Of a stretch of 64,000 bases of DNA, positions 46,851 to 56,225 are shown piece by piece. This DNA comes from Ignavibacteria bacterium. GTDB lineage: Bacteria; Bacteroidota; Ignavibacteria; Kapaibacteriales; UBA2268. The position numbers and the translations under genes were made by a program. Numbering within the stretch: position 1 is the stretch's first letter; each line of letters opens with the position of its first letter. A model generated the notes under the pieces. It worked only from the letters and a program-made list of their open reading frames with translations, searched no databases and was not told the origin of the DNA. Where the stretch lies: contig JAOADV010000010.1 in NCBI GenBank assembly GCA_026417135.1, forward strand, positions 277 to 64,276, read 5' to 3'.

Positions 46851-49430
46851 CTAATTCTTGTTCAAGTCTGGAATATCATTTTCCAAAGGATTATCGAAAG
46901 AATTCTCGCCGACGAAAATATCGTCGATATTGAATTCCGAAACATTTTCATCGAATACTACTTCTGGTTCGTGAATTTCGAAACGTAGTTTATCTTTTGT
47001 CTCAGAAATATCTGCAACAATTTCCGAGTTTGGCTTGAGATTGCCAACCAACAAAACTTCGGCAAGTTCATCTTCGACATACTGCATCAAAGCCCTCTTC
47101 AAAGGTCTTGCTCCAAACTTTTCGTCGAAGCCTTTCTCGACTAAAAAGTCTTTTGCAGACTGAGTGAGGGAAAGTTTGAGCGATTTATCCTTTAAGCGTT
47201 TTCGAAGCTCTTCGAGTTGTATATCTATAATTTGATATATATGTTCACGGGTGAGTTTACGGAAAATGATAAAGTCGTCGACTCGATTAATAAATTCTGG
47301 ATTAAACAATCTCTTAACGGCGTCATCGATAGAGGATTTAATCGATTTATATTCGTCTTCGTCTGTTTGCTCGACAAACCCAAGCTTTGTTCCTATCTTT
47401 AAATCTCTTGTACCAACATTAGAAGTCATAATAATTATAGTATTTTTGAAATCAACCCGTCGTCCAAGCCCGTCGGTTAAAATTCCATCGTCGAAGACTT
47501 GTAGAAGAATATTGAAAACTTCGGGATGAGCTTTTTCAATTTCATCGAGTAAGATAATGCTATAAGGACGACGGCGGACTTTTTCCGTAAGTTGGCCACC
47601 TTCTTCGTAACCAACATAACCCGGAGGTGCACCGACTAAACGAGAAACCGAGAACTTTTCCATATACTCGCTCATATCGATTCGGATTAAAGCATCCTCG
47701 GTGTTGAAAAGTACACGTGCAAGTGCTTTGGCAAGCTCAGTCTTGCCAACTCCAGTTGGTCCAAGGAACATAAACGAGCCGATTGGTCGGCGTGGGTCTT
47801 TTAAGCCAGCACGAGCTCGACGAATCGCTTTCGAAAGGTGTTCAATTGCTTCGTCTTGCCCAACAACCATTTTCTTCAATTCAGTTGGAAGTTTAAGTAA
47901 CTTTTCGGTCTCAGATTCAGCAATCTTATTGACTGGAATTCCGGTCATCATAGCAACGACATCGGCAACATCATCTTCGGTTACAATGTGATAGGTTTCG
48001 CTCGATTTGATTTCCCATTCCAACTTTGCCTTTTCTAATTCAGCTTGGTATTTCTTTTCTAAATCACGCAAACGAGCAGCCTCTTCAAAATTCTGACTTT
48101 TAACAACAAAATTCTTTTGGCGGCGTACTTCTTCGATTTTTTCTTCTATTTCAATAATGCTCTTTGGTGCACTAATGTTTTTTAAATGAACCCTTGCTCC
48201 TGTTTCGTCCATCACGTCGATAGCTTTATCGGGAAAGTATCTATCTGTGATATAACGGTCGGATAAGCGAACACAAGAGTCAATTGCTTCTTTTGTATAT
48301 TTAACATTATGATGCTCTTCGTATTTATCTTTAATTTTTTCTAAAATTTCTAACGTTTCTTCGTAAGAAGGAGGGTCAATCAAAACTTTTTGGAATCGGC
48401 GTTCCAATGCCCCATCCTTTTCTATGTATTGGCGATATTCGTCGAGGGTTGTTGCACCAATACATTGAATATCGCCACGCGAAAGAGCTGGTTTAAAAAT
48501 ATTTGATGCATCGAGCGAACCAGAGGCACCACCAGCCCCAACAATAGTATGAAGCTCGTCAATAAATAGAATAACATCTTTTGCTCGTTCCAATTCGTTC
48601 ATCACAGCCTTCATTCTCTCTTCGAACTGTCCTCGATATTTTGTACCTGCAACAAGTGCAGCTAAATCTAAGCTTACAATCCTTTTGTCGAGCAATGTTC
48701 GTGGTACTTTTCGTTGTACAATTCGTAAAGCTAAACCTTCGACAATGGCGGTCTTGCCCACTCCGGGTTCGCCGATTAAAACGGGATTATTTTTCTTCCT
48801 TCTGGCAAGAATTTGCGAAACTCGTTCAATCTCTTTATTACGCCCTATTACAGGGTCGAGTTTATCTTCTTGTGCCAATTTGGTCAAATCCCGACCAAAG
48901 TTATCTAAAACTGGGGTTTTTACTTTTTCTTTCATAGTTCCCCTCGGAATTGAAGAAGGTTCCTTTTGATAATTTTGAGATGACGACCAGCTGCGCCCAC
49001 TAATAATATTTTCTAATTCATTTTTTACTATTTCGTAATTAACATTAAATTCTTCCAAAATATCTCTTGTCCGATTAGACTGGTCGCGTAAAATAGAAAG
49101 TAAAAGATGTTCAGTGCCAACAATTTCAGATTTGAAATTTTTTGCTTCGTAATGAGTTAAACGAAGAACAGTCTCTGCTTGCTTAGTAAATCCAAGGCCA
49201 CCTAAACGCATCGACCCCGAACTTTGACGAATATTTTCTTCGAGCCTTTCTTGCAGTTTAGGAATGTCCACACCAAGATTCTTCAAAATCTTATAAGCAA
49301 TACCTTCGCCTTCTTTTATTATGCCAAGCAAAATATGGTCAGTTCCTATATAATCGCTACCAAGACGAATTGCTTCTTCTCGGCTGTATCGTAAAACATC
49401 TCGAACTCTATTGGAATAGTTTCCTTCCAT
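46851..49430 (-). CDS. clpC: ATP-dependent Clp protease ATP-binding subunit ClpC
   Basis: An 859-residue Hsp100 unfoldase that feeds substrates to ClpP. Two Clp_N repeats occupy residues 1-145. NBD1 has GEPGVGKTA and the Walker B region ILFIDELHTIVGAGGASG. A UVR motif lies in the middle domain (QNFEEAARLRDLEKKYQ), which together with the short middle domain marks ClpC and not ClpB. NBD2 has GPTGVGKTELAKALA and GAPPGYVGYEEGGQLTE. An acidic tail follows. An AAGGA site precedes the ATG. ClpP and McsB are not nearby. Confidence 0.97.
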   Translation of the reverse strand: MEGNYSNRVRDVLRYSREEAIRLGSDYIGTDHILLGIIKEGEGIAYKILKNLGVDIPKLQERLEENIRQSSGSMRLGGLGFTKQAETVLRLTHYEAKNFKSEIVGTEHLLLSILRDQSNRTRDILEEFNVNYEIVKNELENIISGRSWSSSQNYQKEPSSIPRGTMKEKVKTPVLDNFGRDLTKLAQEDKLDPVIGRNKEIERVSQILARRKKNNPVLIGEPGVGKTAIVEGLALRIVQRKVPRTLLDKRIVSLDLAALVAGTKYRGQFEERMKAVMNELERAKDVILFIDELHTIVGAGGASGSLDASNIFKPALSRGDIQCIGATTLDEYRQYIEKDGALERRFQKVLIDPPSYEETLEILEKIKDKYEEHHNVKYTKEAIDSCVRLSDRYITDRYFPDKAIDVMDETGARVHLKNISAPKSIIEIEEKIEEVRRQKNFVVKSQNFEEAARLRDLEKKYQAELEKAKLEWEIKSSETYHIVTEDDVADVVAMMTGIPVNKIAESETEKLLKLPTELKKMVVGQDEAIEHLSKAIRRARAGLKDPRRPIGSFMFLGPTGVGKTELAKALARVLFNTEDALIRIDMSEYMEKFSVSRLVGAPPGYVGYEEGGQLTEKVRRRPYSIILLDEIEKAHPEVFNILLQVFDDGILTDGLGRRVDFKNTIIIMTSNVGTRDLKIGTKLGFVEQTDEDEYKSIKSSIDDAVKRLFNPEFINRVDDFIIFRKLTREHIYQIIDIQLEELRKRLKDKSLKLSLTQSAKDFLVEKGFDEKFGARPLKRALMQYVEDELAEVLLVGNLKPNSEIVADISETKDKLRFEIHEPEVVFDENVSEFNIDDIFVGENSFDNPLENDIPDLNKN

Positions 49431-49483
49431 TATCCTTAAAAATTAAATCTCAGTTATCAAAGACGAAACATCTTTCTATTTAT

Positions 49484-50287
49484 TTACTCGTCCGAAAATT
49501 TAAAGTAGTACTGGCGAATTGACTTTGCTATGGATAGTATTCCTTCCAAAACCAAATTTTTTCGATAGTACTTTCTGGGGTAATTCCATTGCGTAAAATA
49601 AGATTTTAAATACTCGAACCCGCCACCAGTAAAAACAACATTGACATCGACACTTGAAAATGCCTCTTTCAATATCTTCATTATTAGAAATTCAATTCCA
49701 CCCCAAATCTCATTTAATATACCACTTGCAATAGCTTTATCTGTCGAAAATTCAAGAACTTTATTAACTTCCTTGAACAAAGGCTTTACCTCTTTCAGAA
49801 GATATGTTTTCTGTGTCAAGGCAGACACTTGTGTTTCGACCCCAGGGAATATTACTCCTCCAATAAAATTGCGATTTTCGTCCAAACAATTAAATGTAAT
49901 TGCTGTTCCGCAATCAATAGTAATTATTGGAGCTTCAAACTCTTCGAGTGCACCAATCAATCCAAGCAGTCTGTCCGTTCCTATCCAAGTGTAGTTTTGA
50001 AAATTTATTTTTTTCTGTTGTAAAAGCAAGTCTTTTACATTTGTAATATACAGATCCGAAAGATTTTTTAGATGCGACAAACATTCAGAGGAATTGTTCA
50101 AATTCACAGTCGCATACAAAACGCGAACTGGTCTTTTAACTTTGTGATAAAAAAAATTGAAAATCTTCTTTTCCCAACCCGGTGAATATTTATAAAACTT
50201 TAAATATCTGTTATATAAAATTTTCACTCTTGAGTTTCCGAATTCCATTGCCACAACATCGGAAAGAAATTTTTCTTTAGATTTCAT
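49484..50287 (-). CDS. coaX: Type III pantothenate kinase
   Basis: A 267-residue acetate kinase-fold enzyme performing the first step of coenzyme A synthesis. The motifs are MEFGNSRVK (15-22; the usual first Asp is Glu15), GTDRLLGLIGA (103-113, with the catalytic Asp105), DCGTAIT (125-131) and GGVIFPG (143-149). FTGGG lies near the end. The start overlaps the birA gene by 11 bases; birA-coaX pairing is common in bacteria. The Asp to Glu change at the ATP loop is conservative. Confidence 0.93.
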   Translation of the reverse strand: MKSKEKFLSDVVAMEFGNSRVKILYNRYLKFYKYSPGWEKKIFNFFYHKVKRPVRVLYATVNLNNSSECLSHLKNLSDLYITNVKDLLLQQKKINFQNYTWIGTDRLLGLIGALEEFEAPIITIDCGTAITFNCLDENRNFIGGVIFPGVETQVSALTQKTYLLKEVKPLFKEVNKVLEFSTDKAIASGILNEIWGGIEFLIMKILKEAFSSVDVNVVFTGGGFEYLKSYFTQWNYPRKYYRKNLVLEGILSIAKSIRQYYFKFSDE

Positions 50288-51014
50288 ACCTTAAACTTTC
50301 AGAATCGGAAACATATATAATTTCGTTCGTATCGATTGTTTCGCCAACAAGCCTACCAACATCGTCGAAGCCTTTTACTTTTAAAAACAAGTTTCTATCG
50401 GCAAGGTAAACCACTTTGCCAATAATGTTCAGTTTGGCTTTCCATTCGCTTAGAACCAAATTAGGACTTTCACTTAATAAGTTCATTATCTCATTTGTCA
50501 AATTTTCTATGACCGACTCGACTTCAATATTTTTGTTTAGCAACTTTAAGGACGTTGCAATTTTTTCCAAATCTTTATCGAAATATGTTTGATTTACATT
50601 TATGCCAATTCCAATCACACTCGATTTACATAGTTCTCCCCAAAATTGATGTTCGACTAATATCCCCGATATTTTCCGATTTTCACTCTTCGTCGTCTTG
50701 GCAATTACATCGTTAGGATACTTTAAGCAGAACTCAATGTCGGGAGCCTCTTTTTTTAAAACATTCAAACTTGCCAATGAACCCAATGCTTGCAAATAAG
50801 CAACTTCATTAAATGACTTTTCCTTATCGTATCTGATACCGAATGAATAATATACATTAGCACCAAAGTCTCCAATCCAAACATTGTTCTTACGACCCCT
50901 ACCTTGCGTTTGAAAATCGGCGGTTACAACAACGAGCTGTTCAGTTTTTAAAAGTTCTTTTGCAAATTCATTTGTCGATGTTAAAACACTAAAATGATAT
51001 CTTGTTGGCTTCAT
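50277..51014 (-). CDS. birA: Biotin-[acetyl-CoA carboxylase] ligase
   Basis: A 245-residue ligase that activates biotin to biotinyl-AMP and attaches it to carboxylases. TSTNEFAKELL, QTQGRGRKNNVW (GRGR at 38-41), KYPNDVI (98-103) and GILVEHQFWG contain the biotin and ATP sites. It lacks the N-terminal helix-turn-helix of E. coli BirA, so it is a monofunctional ligase without repressor activity. A small C-terminal SH3-like domain is present. It overlaps the upstream lipoprotein gene by four bases. Confidence 0.95.
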   Translation of the reverse strand: MKPTRYHFSVLTSTNEFAKELLKTEQLVVVTADFQTQGRGRKNNVWIGDFGANVYYSFGIRYDKEKSFNEVAYLQALGSLASLNVLKKEAPDIEFCLKYPNDVIAKTTKSENRKISGILVEHQFWGELCKSSVIGIGINVNQTYFDKDLEKIATSLKLLNKNIEVESVIENLTNEIMNLLSESPNLVLSEWKAKLNIIGKVVYLADRNLFLKVKGFDDVGRLVGETIDTNEIIYVSDSESLRYEI

Positions 51015-51643
51015 CGGGATTTGTATTGGATTATTGCCGACTGGATGTCGAAAATCATCTTATCAACAATTGATGATAAACCCTTGGAAAGCTCTTTGGA
51101 CATTTCATTAACTTCGATATTTTTCTTTTCAATCGAATACGAATAAATCTTCGAAAGAATAATGTTTCTTTCCGAGGCTAAAGGTTTATAGGGGGTTAGA
51201 GTAACTTGAATTGATATTTGCACAACAAAAACCTTATCTTTTCTTTTAGAATAAATGTAAAACTCCAATACTTCGCCTTCGAGAACATACTCTGGCAAAA
51301 GGCTTGAATTTGTGGAAAGTATGCTGAATGAAAAAGCACGCGAAAGATTGAGTCGTGCTCGAATAAAATCGTTTATTGCTTCCTGATAATCAGTAGAAAA
51401 TTTGTGGTAGTAGAATTTTTCAACACTGCCGTCGTCGTGGATAAAAAACAAATTCGTACCGAGTAAATTAGAAGGGACAAGAAAATCCCGCATTAAAATT
51501 ATAGCATCGATTGTTGCTATATTTTTAAAAGAAAATGCCTCTTGGGTAAGAGAGTAAAAACGCGTAGGAATATAAGGAGTTCGAATGGAAAAACAAGAAG
51601 TTCCAAGAAACGCAAGTATCAGAAATAGATGTAATTTTCTCAT
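51011..51643 (-). CDS. ABC-type transport auxiliary lipoprotein (PqiC/YmbA-like)
   Basis: A 210-residue lipoprotein. The start at 51643 (MRKLHLFLILAFLGTSC) gives a clean signal peptide with lipobox GTSC; eight upstream codons are rejected. The mature part resembles the PqiC/ABC_trans_aux domain: a Y-L opening (RFYSLTQEAF), then FFIHDDGSVEKFYYHKFSTDYQEAINDFIRARL, then a strand-rich VLEGEVLEFYIYS and a C-terminal amphipathic helix. Such proteins join Mce/MlaD-type lipid transport systems at the outer membrane. No permease or Mce gene is adjacent, so the system is elsewhere. Confidence 0.72.
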   Translation of the reverse strand: MRKLHLFLILAFLGTSCFSIRTPYIPTRFYSLTQEAFSFKNIATIDAIILMRDFLVPSNLLGTNLFFIHDDGSVEKFYYHKFSTDYQEAINDFIRARLNLSRAFSFSILSTNSSLLPEYVLEGEVLEFYIYSKRKDKVFVVQISIQVTLTPYKPLASERNIILSKIYSYSIEKKNIEVNEMSKELSKGLSSIVDKMIFDIQSAIIQYKSR

Positions 51644-51730
51644 CCTACAAAAAAGTATGCAATACAAATTTAGTTAAATGTTTCAAAAATTCATTAATTT
51701 TGATTTATGTCAACTAAGTGCTAAAAACAA

Positions 51731-52474
51731 TTGGTTTACTTTATTTCGGATGTACACCTTGGCTTTTTCGACTGTAAGACAGAATATCAACGCGAAACCT
51801 TACTTGTTGATTTCTTAAATGCTATTGAAAATGATTGCAAAATCCTAATTTTAGTTGGCGATTTATTTGATTTTTGGTTCGATTATAGGTATGTTATTCC
51901 CAAACATTTCTACCGGACCTTAGCAAAAATTTACGATTTAGTTTGCAAAAACATAGAGATTGTTTATTTGATGGGTAATCACGATTTCGGACACTACCGC
52001 TTTTTCGATGAAGAATATGGAATAAAAGTGCTCGAAAACGATTTAGAATTAGATATTTACGGAAAAAAATTCTACATAACCCACGGGGATGGGAAGATAA
52101 AGAACGACTTCGGCTATGGAATTTTGAAGAAAATACTAAGAAACCGGATTTCTCAAAAACTTTTTCGACTTATTCACCCAGACCTTGGTATTTGGCTTGC
52201 AGCAAAATCATCAAAAAGAAGCAGAAATTTCTCGCAAAAGAACACAAATTTGGATAACAGTTCGCTATTCGAATTCGCAAAACAAAAAATCGAACAAGGT
52301 TTCGACATTGTGGTTGCCGGACATTCCCACAGACTTGAATTTCAAAAGTATAAAGATGGGATATATATTAACCTTGGGGACTGGCTTAATGAACCACACT
52401 TCGCTAAATTTAACGGCGAAAGTATCGCTCTTTATTCTGTTCGAGAATTAATTAGAAATAATCGAGGGGGATAA
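51731..52474 (+). CDS. lpxH: UDP-2,3-diacylglucosamine diphosphatase LpxH-like
   Basis: A 247-residue metallophosphoesterase for lipid A synthesis, cleaving UDP-2,3-diacylglucosamine to lipid X and UMP. SDVHLGFF, VGDLFDFWFDYRY, MGNHDFG, ITHGDGK and VVAGHSHR supply the metal site, and DLFDFWFDY is diagnostic of LpxH-like proteins of this phylum. The start is TTG at 51731: the frame is closed by TAA three codons upstream and no ATG is available. The following nitroreductase gene begins four bases after the stop. Confidence 0.9.
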   Translation: MVYFISDVHLGFFDCKTEYQRETLLVDFLNAIENDCKILILVGDLFDFWFDYRYVIPKHFYRTLAKIYDLVCKNIEIVYLMGNHDFGHYRFFDEEYGIKVLENDLELDIYGKKFYITHGDGKIKNDFGYGILKKILRNRISQKLFRLIHPDLGIWLAAKSSKRSRNFSQKNTNLDNSSLFEFAKQKIEQGFDIVVAGHSHRLEFQKYKDGIYINLGDWLNEPHFAKFNGESIALYSVRELIRNNRGG

Positions 52475-52478
52475 AAAT

Positions 52479-52994
52479 ATGGAAGCTCTACAAGCAATTT
52501 TGCAAAGGAAAAGCGTTAGAAATTTCACTGGAGAAACGCCAACCCAAGAAGAAATTGAAATACTACTAAAAGCTGGGATGTCTGCACCTTCGGCCGTAAA
52601 TATGCAACCTTGGGAATTTATAGTCATTACAAAAAAGGAAACCCTCGAAACTATTGCCGATAATCTGCCAAACGCCGAAATGATGAATAAGGCTGGTGCG
52701 TGTATTGTTGTATGTGCAATTCCAGAACTTGCACATAGACAGCTGAAAGAATATGCTATCATCGATTCTTCCTGTGCAAGTGAAAATATTTTAATCGCCG
52801 CCGAAGCACTTGGGCTTGGAGCTTGTTGGACCGCAGTCTACCCCAGAATAGACCGCATTTCCTTTATGAGAAGGCTTCTTAATATCCCTCAAAAGGTCAT
52901 ACCACTCAACGCAATTGCAATTGGAAAACCTACTGGGCTCGATAAACCTAAGGACAAATTCAACCCCAAAAAAATTCATTACGAGAAATGGTAA
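52479..52994 (+). CDS. Nitroreductase family protein
   Basis: A 171-residue FMN-dependent oxidoreductase. RKSVRNFTGE at the N-terminus, SAPSAVNMQPWEFIVIT for FMN binding, and GLGACWTAVYPR with AIAIGKP near the end are the family pattern. Members reduce nitro compounds, quinones or flavins; the natural substrate is unknown. The ATG is preceded by GAGGGGG inside the lpxH end. Confidence 0.93.
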   Translation: MEALQAILQRKSVRNFTGETPTQEEIEILLKAGMSAPSAVNMQPWEFIVITKKETLETIADNLPNAEMMNKAGACIVVCAIPELAHRQLKEYAIIDSSCASENILIAAEALGLGACWTAVYPRIDRISFMRRLLNIPQKVIPLNAIAIGKPTGLDKPKDKFNPKKIHYEKW

Positions 52995-53051
52995 ATTGTT
53001 TGGGTATTATAATTGTTATATCTTCGGTATATTGCCTCATTTCATTCAAAA

Positions 53052-54125
53052 ATGAAAGAACTAAGACTTGAAAAAATATCGAAAGAGTTTCCAAACGACT
53101 CTTTTAAATTAAAAGACATTTCTTTCGAAACTACCTCAGAAGATTTTCTCATCCTACTTGGTCCATCTGGTTGCGGGAAAAGCACAATCCTAAGAATTAT
53201 TGCTGGTTTGGAAATTCCTTCTTCTGGTTCCATATATTTCAATGGTAAACTTTGGAATAACGTCCACCCAAGCGAAAGAAACGTTGGAATGGTTTTTCAA
53301 AACTACGCACTATATCCACATATGAGTGTAAGGGAAAATCTTGCATTCCCTCTACTTGTCAAAAAGGAAAAAAGAGAAAATATCGCTGAACAAGTGGAGA
53401 AGATTGCCAAAGTTTTGCGCATAGAAAAGCTTTTAAACAAAAAACCAAAGGAGCTTTCTGGCGGCGAACGCCAAAGAGTTGCTCTTGGAAGAGCAATTAT
53501 CCGAAAACCTAATATATTTCTCTTCGACGAACCGCTTTCTAATTTAGACGCTAAACTCCGCGTCGTTATGCGCACAGAAATTGTCGAGATTGTGCGACGG
53601 TTTAATGTTCCATCAATTTATGTAACTCACGACCAAGTCGAAGCATTGACTATGGGAACAAAAATTATCGTTCTAAAAAATGGGGAAATTCAACAAATCG
53701 GTACCCCAGATGAAATTTATAAAAAGCCCGCAAATATTTTCGTTGCTTCTTTTGTTGGGACGGTTCAAATGAACTTATTTCAAGGCTTTGTTAGAAACAA
53801 CACATTTGTCGAAAAAAACAATCTATTCAAATTGGAACTAAACGAAAATTTCCCAATTAGAGAAGAAACCGAGTTAACTCTTGGCGTTCGCCCAGAAGAA
53901 CTGATAATCTCTACCGAAGCAGAAGGAATAATCCACACCCACATACATTCTATTGAGTTCCTTGGACACGAAACCATAATCTATTTCGGTAGCGAAGGGA
54001 ATTTGTTTTCGGCATTACTCAAAGATAAACTCGATAAATTATACACAAATAGGGAAATACATCTTTCGTTTAGGCAAGAATCCATTCATTTTTTCGACCG
54101 AAACGGAGATAGAATCGAATTTTAA
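53052..54125 (+). CDS. ABC transporter ATP-binding protein, MalK/UgpC type
   Basis: A 357-residue ATPase subunit. Walker A GPSGCGKST, Q-loop VFQNYALYPHMSVREN, signature LSGGERQRVALGRAI, Walker B IFLFDEPLSNLDAKLR and the switch His in YVTHDQVEALT are intact. The C-terminal OB-type (TOBE) regulatory domain of carbohydrate importers follows (LGVRPEELI). The start at 53052 (MKELRLEKIS) matches relatives. No permease or binding protein gene is nearby, so the ATPase may serve one or more importers encoded elsewhere. Confidence 0.93.
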   Translation: MKELRLEKISKEFPNDSFKLKDISFETTSEDFLILLGPSGCGKSTILRIIAGLEIPSSGSIYFNGKLWNNVHPSERNVGMVFQNYALYPHMSVRENLAFPLLVKKEKRENIAEQVEKIAKVLRIEKLLNKKPKELSGGERQRVALGRAIIRKPNIFLFDEPLSNLDAKLRVVMRTEIVEIVRRFNVPSIYVTHDQVEALTMGTKIIVLKNGEIQQIGTPDEIYKKPANIFVASFVGTVQMNLFQGFVRNNTFVEKNNLFKLELNENFPIREETELTLGVRPEELIISTEAEGIIHTHIHSIEFLGHETIIYFGSEGNLFSALLKDKLDKLYTNREIHLSFRQESIHFFDRNGDRIEF

Positions 54126-54166
54126 ATCGAGTTAAAAACTATCTTGAACCGAGGAGGATTAAAAAA

Positions 54167-56155
54167 TTAGGCGTTGACCTTTGTAATATCTTCAACTTCT
54201 ACTTCAAGAACTTCTTCGAGTTTAGCTATGTTGAGGATTAATGTATTAATTTGTGAATACGAGTTGACCTTTGCTTTAAAGTAACCCAAAACTTGGGAAG
54301 GAATAAAAGCACTCGACATTCGAAAATCTGAATAATCTATACAAAGGTTGGACCCTATCGACATTATTTCGCTTCCGACACCCCTTTTATTTAAAGCTTT
54401 AAGCTTAATGGCTACTTCCCAAAAATTTTTTTCCGATGAACTTTCGTCTTTTTTCGACTTAACGAATTTCCGAATTTCATTGTATGCGTGAAGAGTATAG
54501 GCAAAGTTCAAAAATTCCCCAAGCAACAAATTCTCGTTCGCACCAAAAATCAATTCAACTTTATCCCCGCTTTGCAATTTATAATCGTGAGATTCAATCT
54601 TACTAACATTTCCATTTGTGAACTTTTTCAAACCTATAAACTTAATTGCATCTTTGCCTTTCACCTTAAAAGCAAGGTCGATTGGGGTCGAACCTTTTGG
54701 AAGAAAATATGTATTTCCATCGTTGACCAACCTTACATTGACAACTTCGACTGGATAAATCTTAGAAGAAAATTTAAGTAAAAAATCAACTTTATTTGCA
54801 AGTTTACTATCTTGTAATATGTCCGCAACAATTTCTAAGAAAGCCTTATAATCGTTTTTGTCGAAATCTTTAAATCGATTGATAAAATCGACCATTCTTT
54901 CGAATTCTTTCTTTTTTGGTTCTTCGACAACTGATGAAACAACCACTTCGAAAATAGAATCGTCTTGATTTTTAAATGTATATCTTAATAATTGCAAATC
55001 ACTTTGATTTTCCCAAATATTTACGGTTCCGAAGCTAATCAGTTGTTGCACTTGAATTTTGATAAAACTATTTTCGAGTGTGGTTTTCAATCTTTGCAAA
55101 AGGGTTTCATCGGACAAATGACTTTTGCGAGGAACATTAACAACAAAGTAATAGTGGCAATAACTCGAGTCGATAATTTTAAGTTCAAGAGAGCTTGCTT
55201 GGTATAAATCGTATAATGTATTATGCTCGGCAGTTAAAATCAAATTTTCGGAAATTTCAGCTAATAAATCGTTCAATCTCGACTCCAAATCGTTTCTTAC
55301 TGCCATAGCCAAGAATTTCTTCTTTTCAGCATCGTGCAATTCAAGAAGGTACTGATATTTCTTTTCCGCATCAGATTCATTATCGGAAATGATGTGAAAA
55401 AGACAATAATCAAGCAACTGTCTTGCTTGTTCGTGAAAGCCTAAACCTCGAAGCAAAGGCACATAAATATTTATAGTTTGAAGAGCAATTTCGCGCCGCC
55501 TCTTTGGATTGGATATTCCATACAATGTCAAAATATTATGGAACCTATCAGCAATTTTGACGATAAAAATTTTAGGATTTCTTAAGCCATTTGCAAAAAT
55601 TTTCTGAATGGTAGCAACCTCTTGTTCATCGTAGTTTAAATCTCTATCAATTTGTATATTGAATGAAAGGTCTAATTCATCGGATGAAGTAATTTTCGTA
55701 ACTCCATCGACAATATCGGCAACTTCGCTCCCAAAAATTTCTCGGATATCGTCGAAAGCTATAAACTCGGGTTTATCTTCTGGGGCGTCGTGTAAAAGTG
55801 CCGAAATAATAGTGTTTGCATCAAAGACTCCAAACATTTCGAGAATGATATTAGCGGTCTCGAAAAAATGAGTATAAAACATAGTCCCATCACGCCGTCG
55901 GTCATTTTTAAAAAGTTCGTAAACTAAATCGACAGCTTTTGCAATTTTTCCTTTTGTTTCTGGTTCTAACTCATTTCGAAGCCTCTTTTCACAAGCAGTT
56001 AGAAAAAGAGCCTTGTCCTTTTTGAAATTCCCACTGTATTTTGGAGAATAATTTAGCGATATCAATTTTTGAACGATTTTCAACGAAGGCTCAGCTTGCC
56101 TACTTTTCCGTTTTGGTTTCTGTTCCGAAAGTTTGGTTTTTCCCCTGCCATTCAT
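54167..56155 (-). CDS. RelA/SpoT-like protein with HD hydrolase and TGS domains but no synthetase
   Basis: A 662-residue RSH-family protein. The HD domain (about residues 60-225) keeps the (p)ppGpp hydrolase residues: His96 in FYTHF, His122-Asp123 and Glu126-Asp127 in LLHDAPED, VDGVTKI, and Asp203 in IADRFHN. A TGS domain near 480-545 (PKGSTPIDLAFKVKGKD) and a short C-terminal ACT-like region follow. The stretch between them, where a synthetase would be, lacks the RFKDYI, YQSLHT and EVQIR motifs. I infer hydrolysis of ppGpp without synthesis, or a purely regulatory role. It is transcribed alone or with the upstream TamB gene 70 bases away. Confidence 0.85.
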   Translation of the reverse strand: MNGRGKTKLSEQKPKRKSRQAEPSLKIVQKLISLNYSPKYSGNFKKDKALFLTACEKRLRNELEPETKGKIAKAVDLVYELFKNDRRRDGTMFYTHFFETANIILEMFGVFDANTIISALLHDAPEDKPEFIAFDDIREIFGSEVADIVDGVTKITSSDELDLSFNIQIDRDLNYDEQEVATIQKIFANGLRNPKIFIVKIADRFHNILTLYGISNPKRRREIALQTINIYVPLLRGLGFHEQARQLLDYCLFHIISDNESDAEKKYQYLLELHDAEKKKFLAMAVRNDLESRLNDLLAEISENLILTAEHNTLYDLYQASSLELKIIDSSYCHYYFVVNVPRKSHLSDETLLQRLKTTLENSFIKIQVQQLISFGTVNIWENQSDLQLLRYTFKNQDDSIFEVVVSSVVEEPKKKEFERMVDFINRFKDFDKNDYKAFLEIVADILQDSKLANKVDFLLKFSSKIYPVEVVNVRLVNDGNTYFLPKGSTPIDLAFKVKGKDAIKFIGLKKFTNGNVSKIESHDYKLQSGDKVELIFGANENLLLGEFLNFAYTLHAYNEIRKFVKSKKDESSSEKNFWEVAIKLKALNKRGVGSEIMSIGSNLCIDYSDFRMSSAFIPSQVLGYFKAKVNSYSQINTLILNIAKLEEVLEVEVEDITKVNA

Positions 56156-56225
56156 AAAAAAGCAACCTCACCTTTTACTAATTAAATAAACAAAAAAGTT
56201 TAATAAAAATTGCAAAAAGGGAAAA

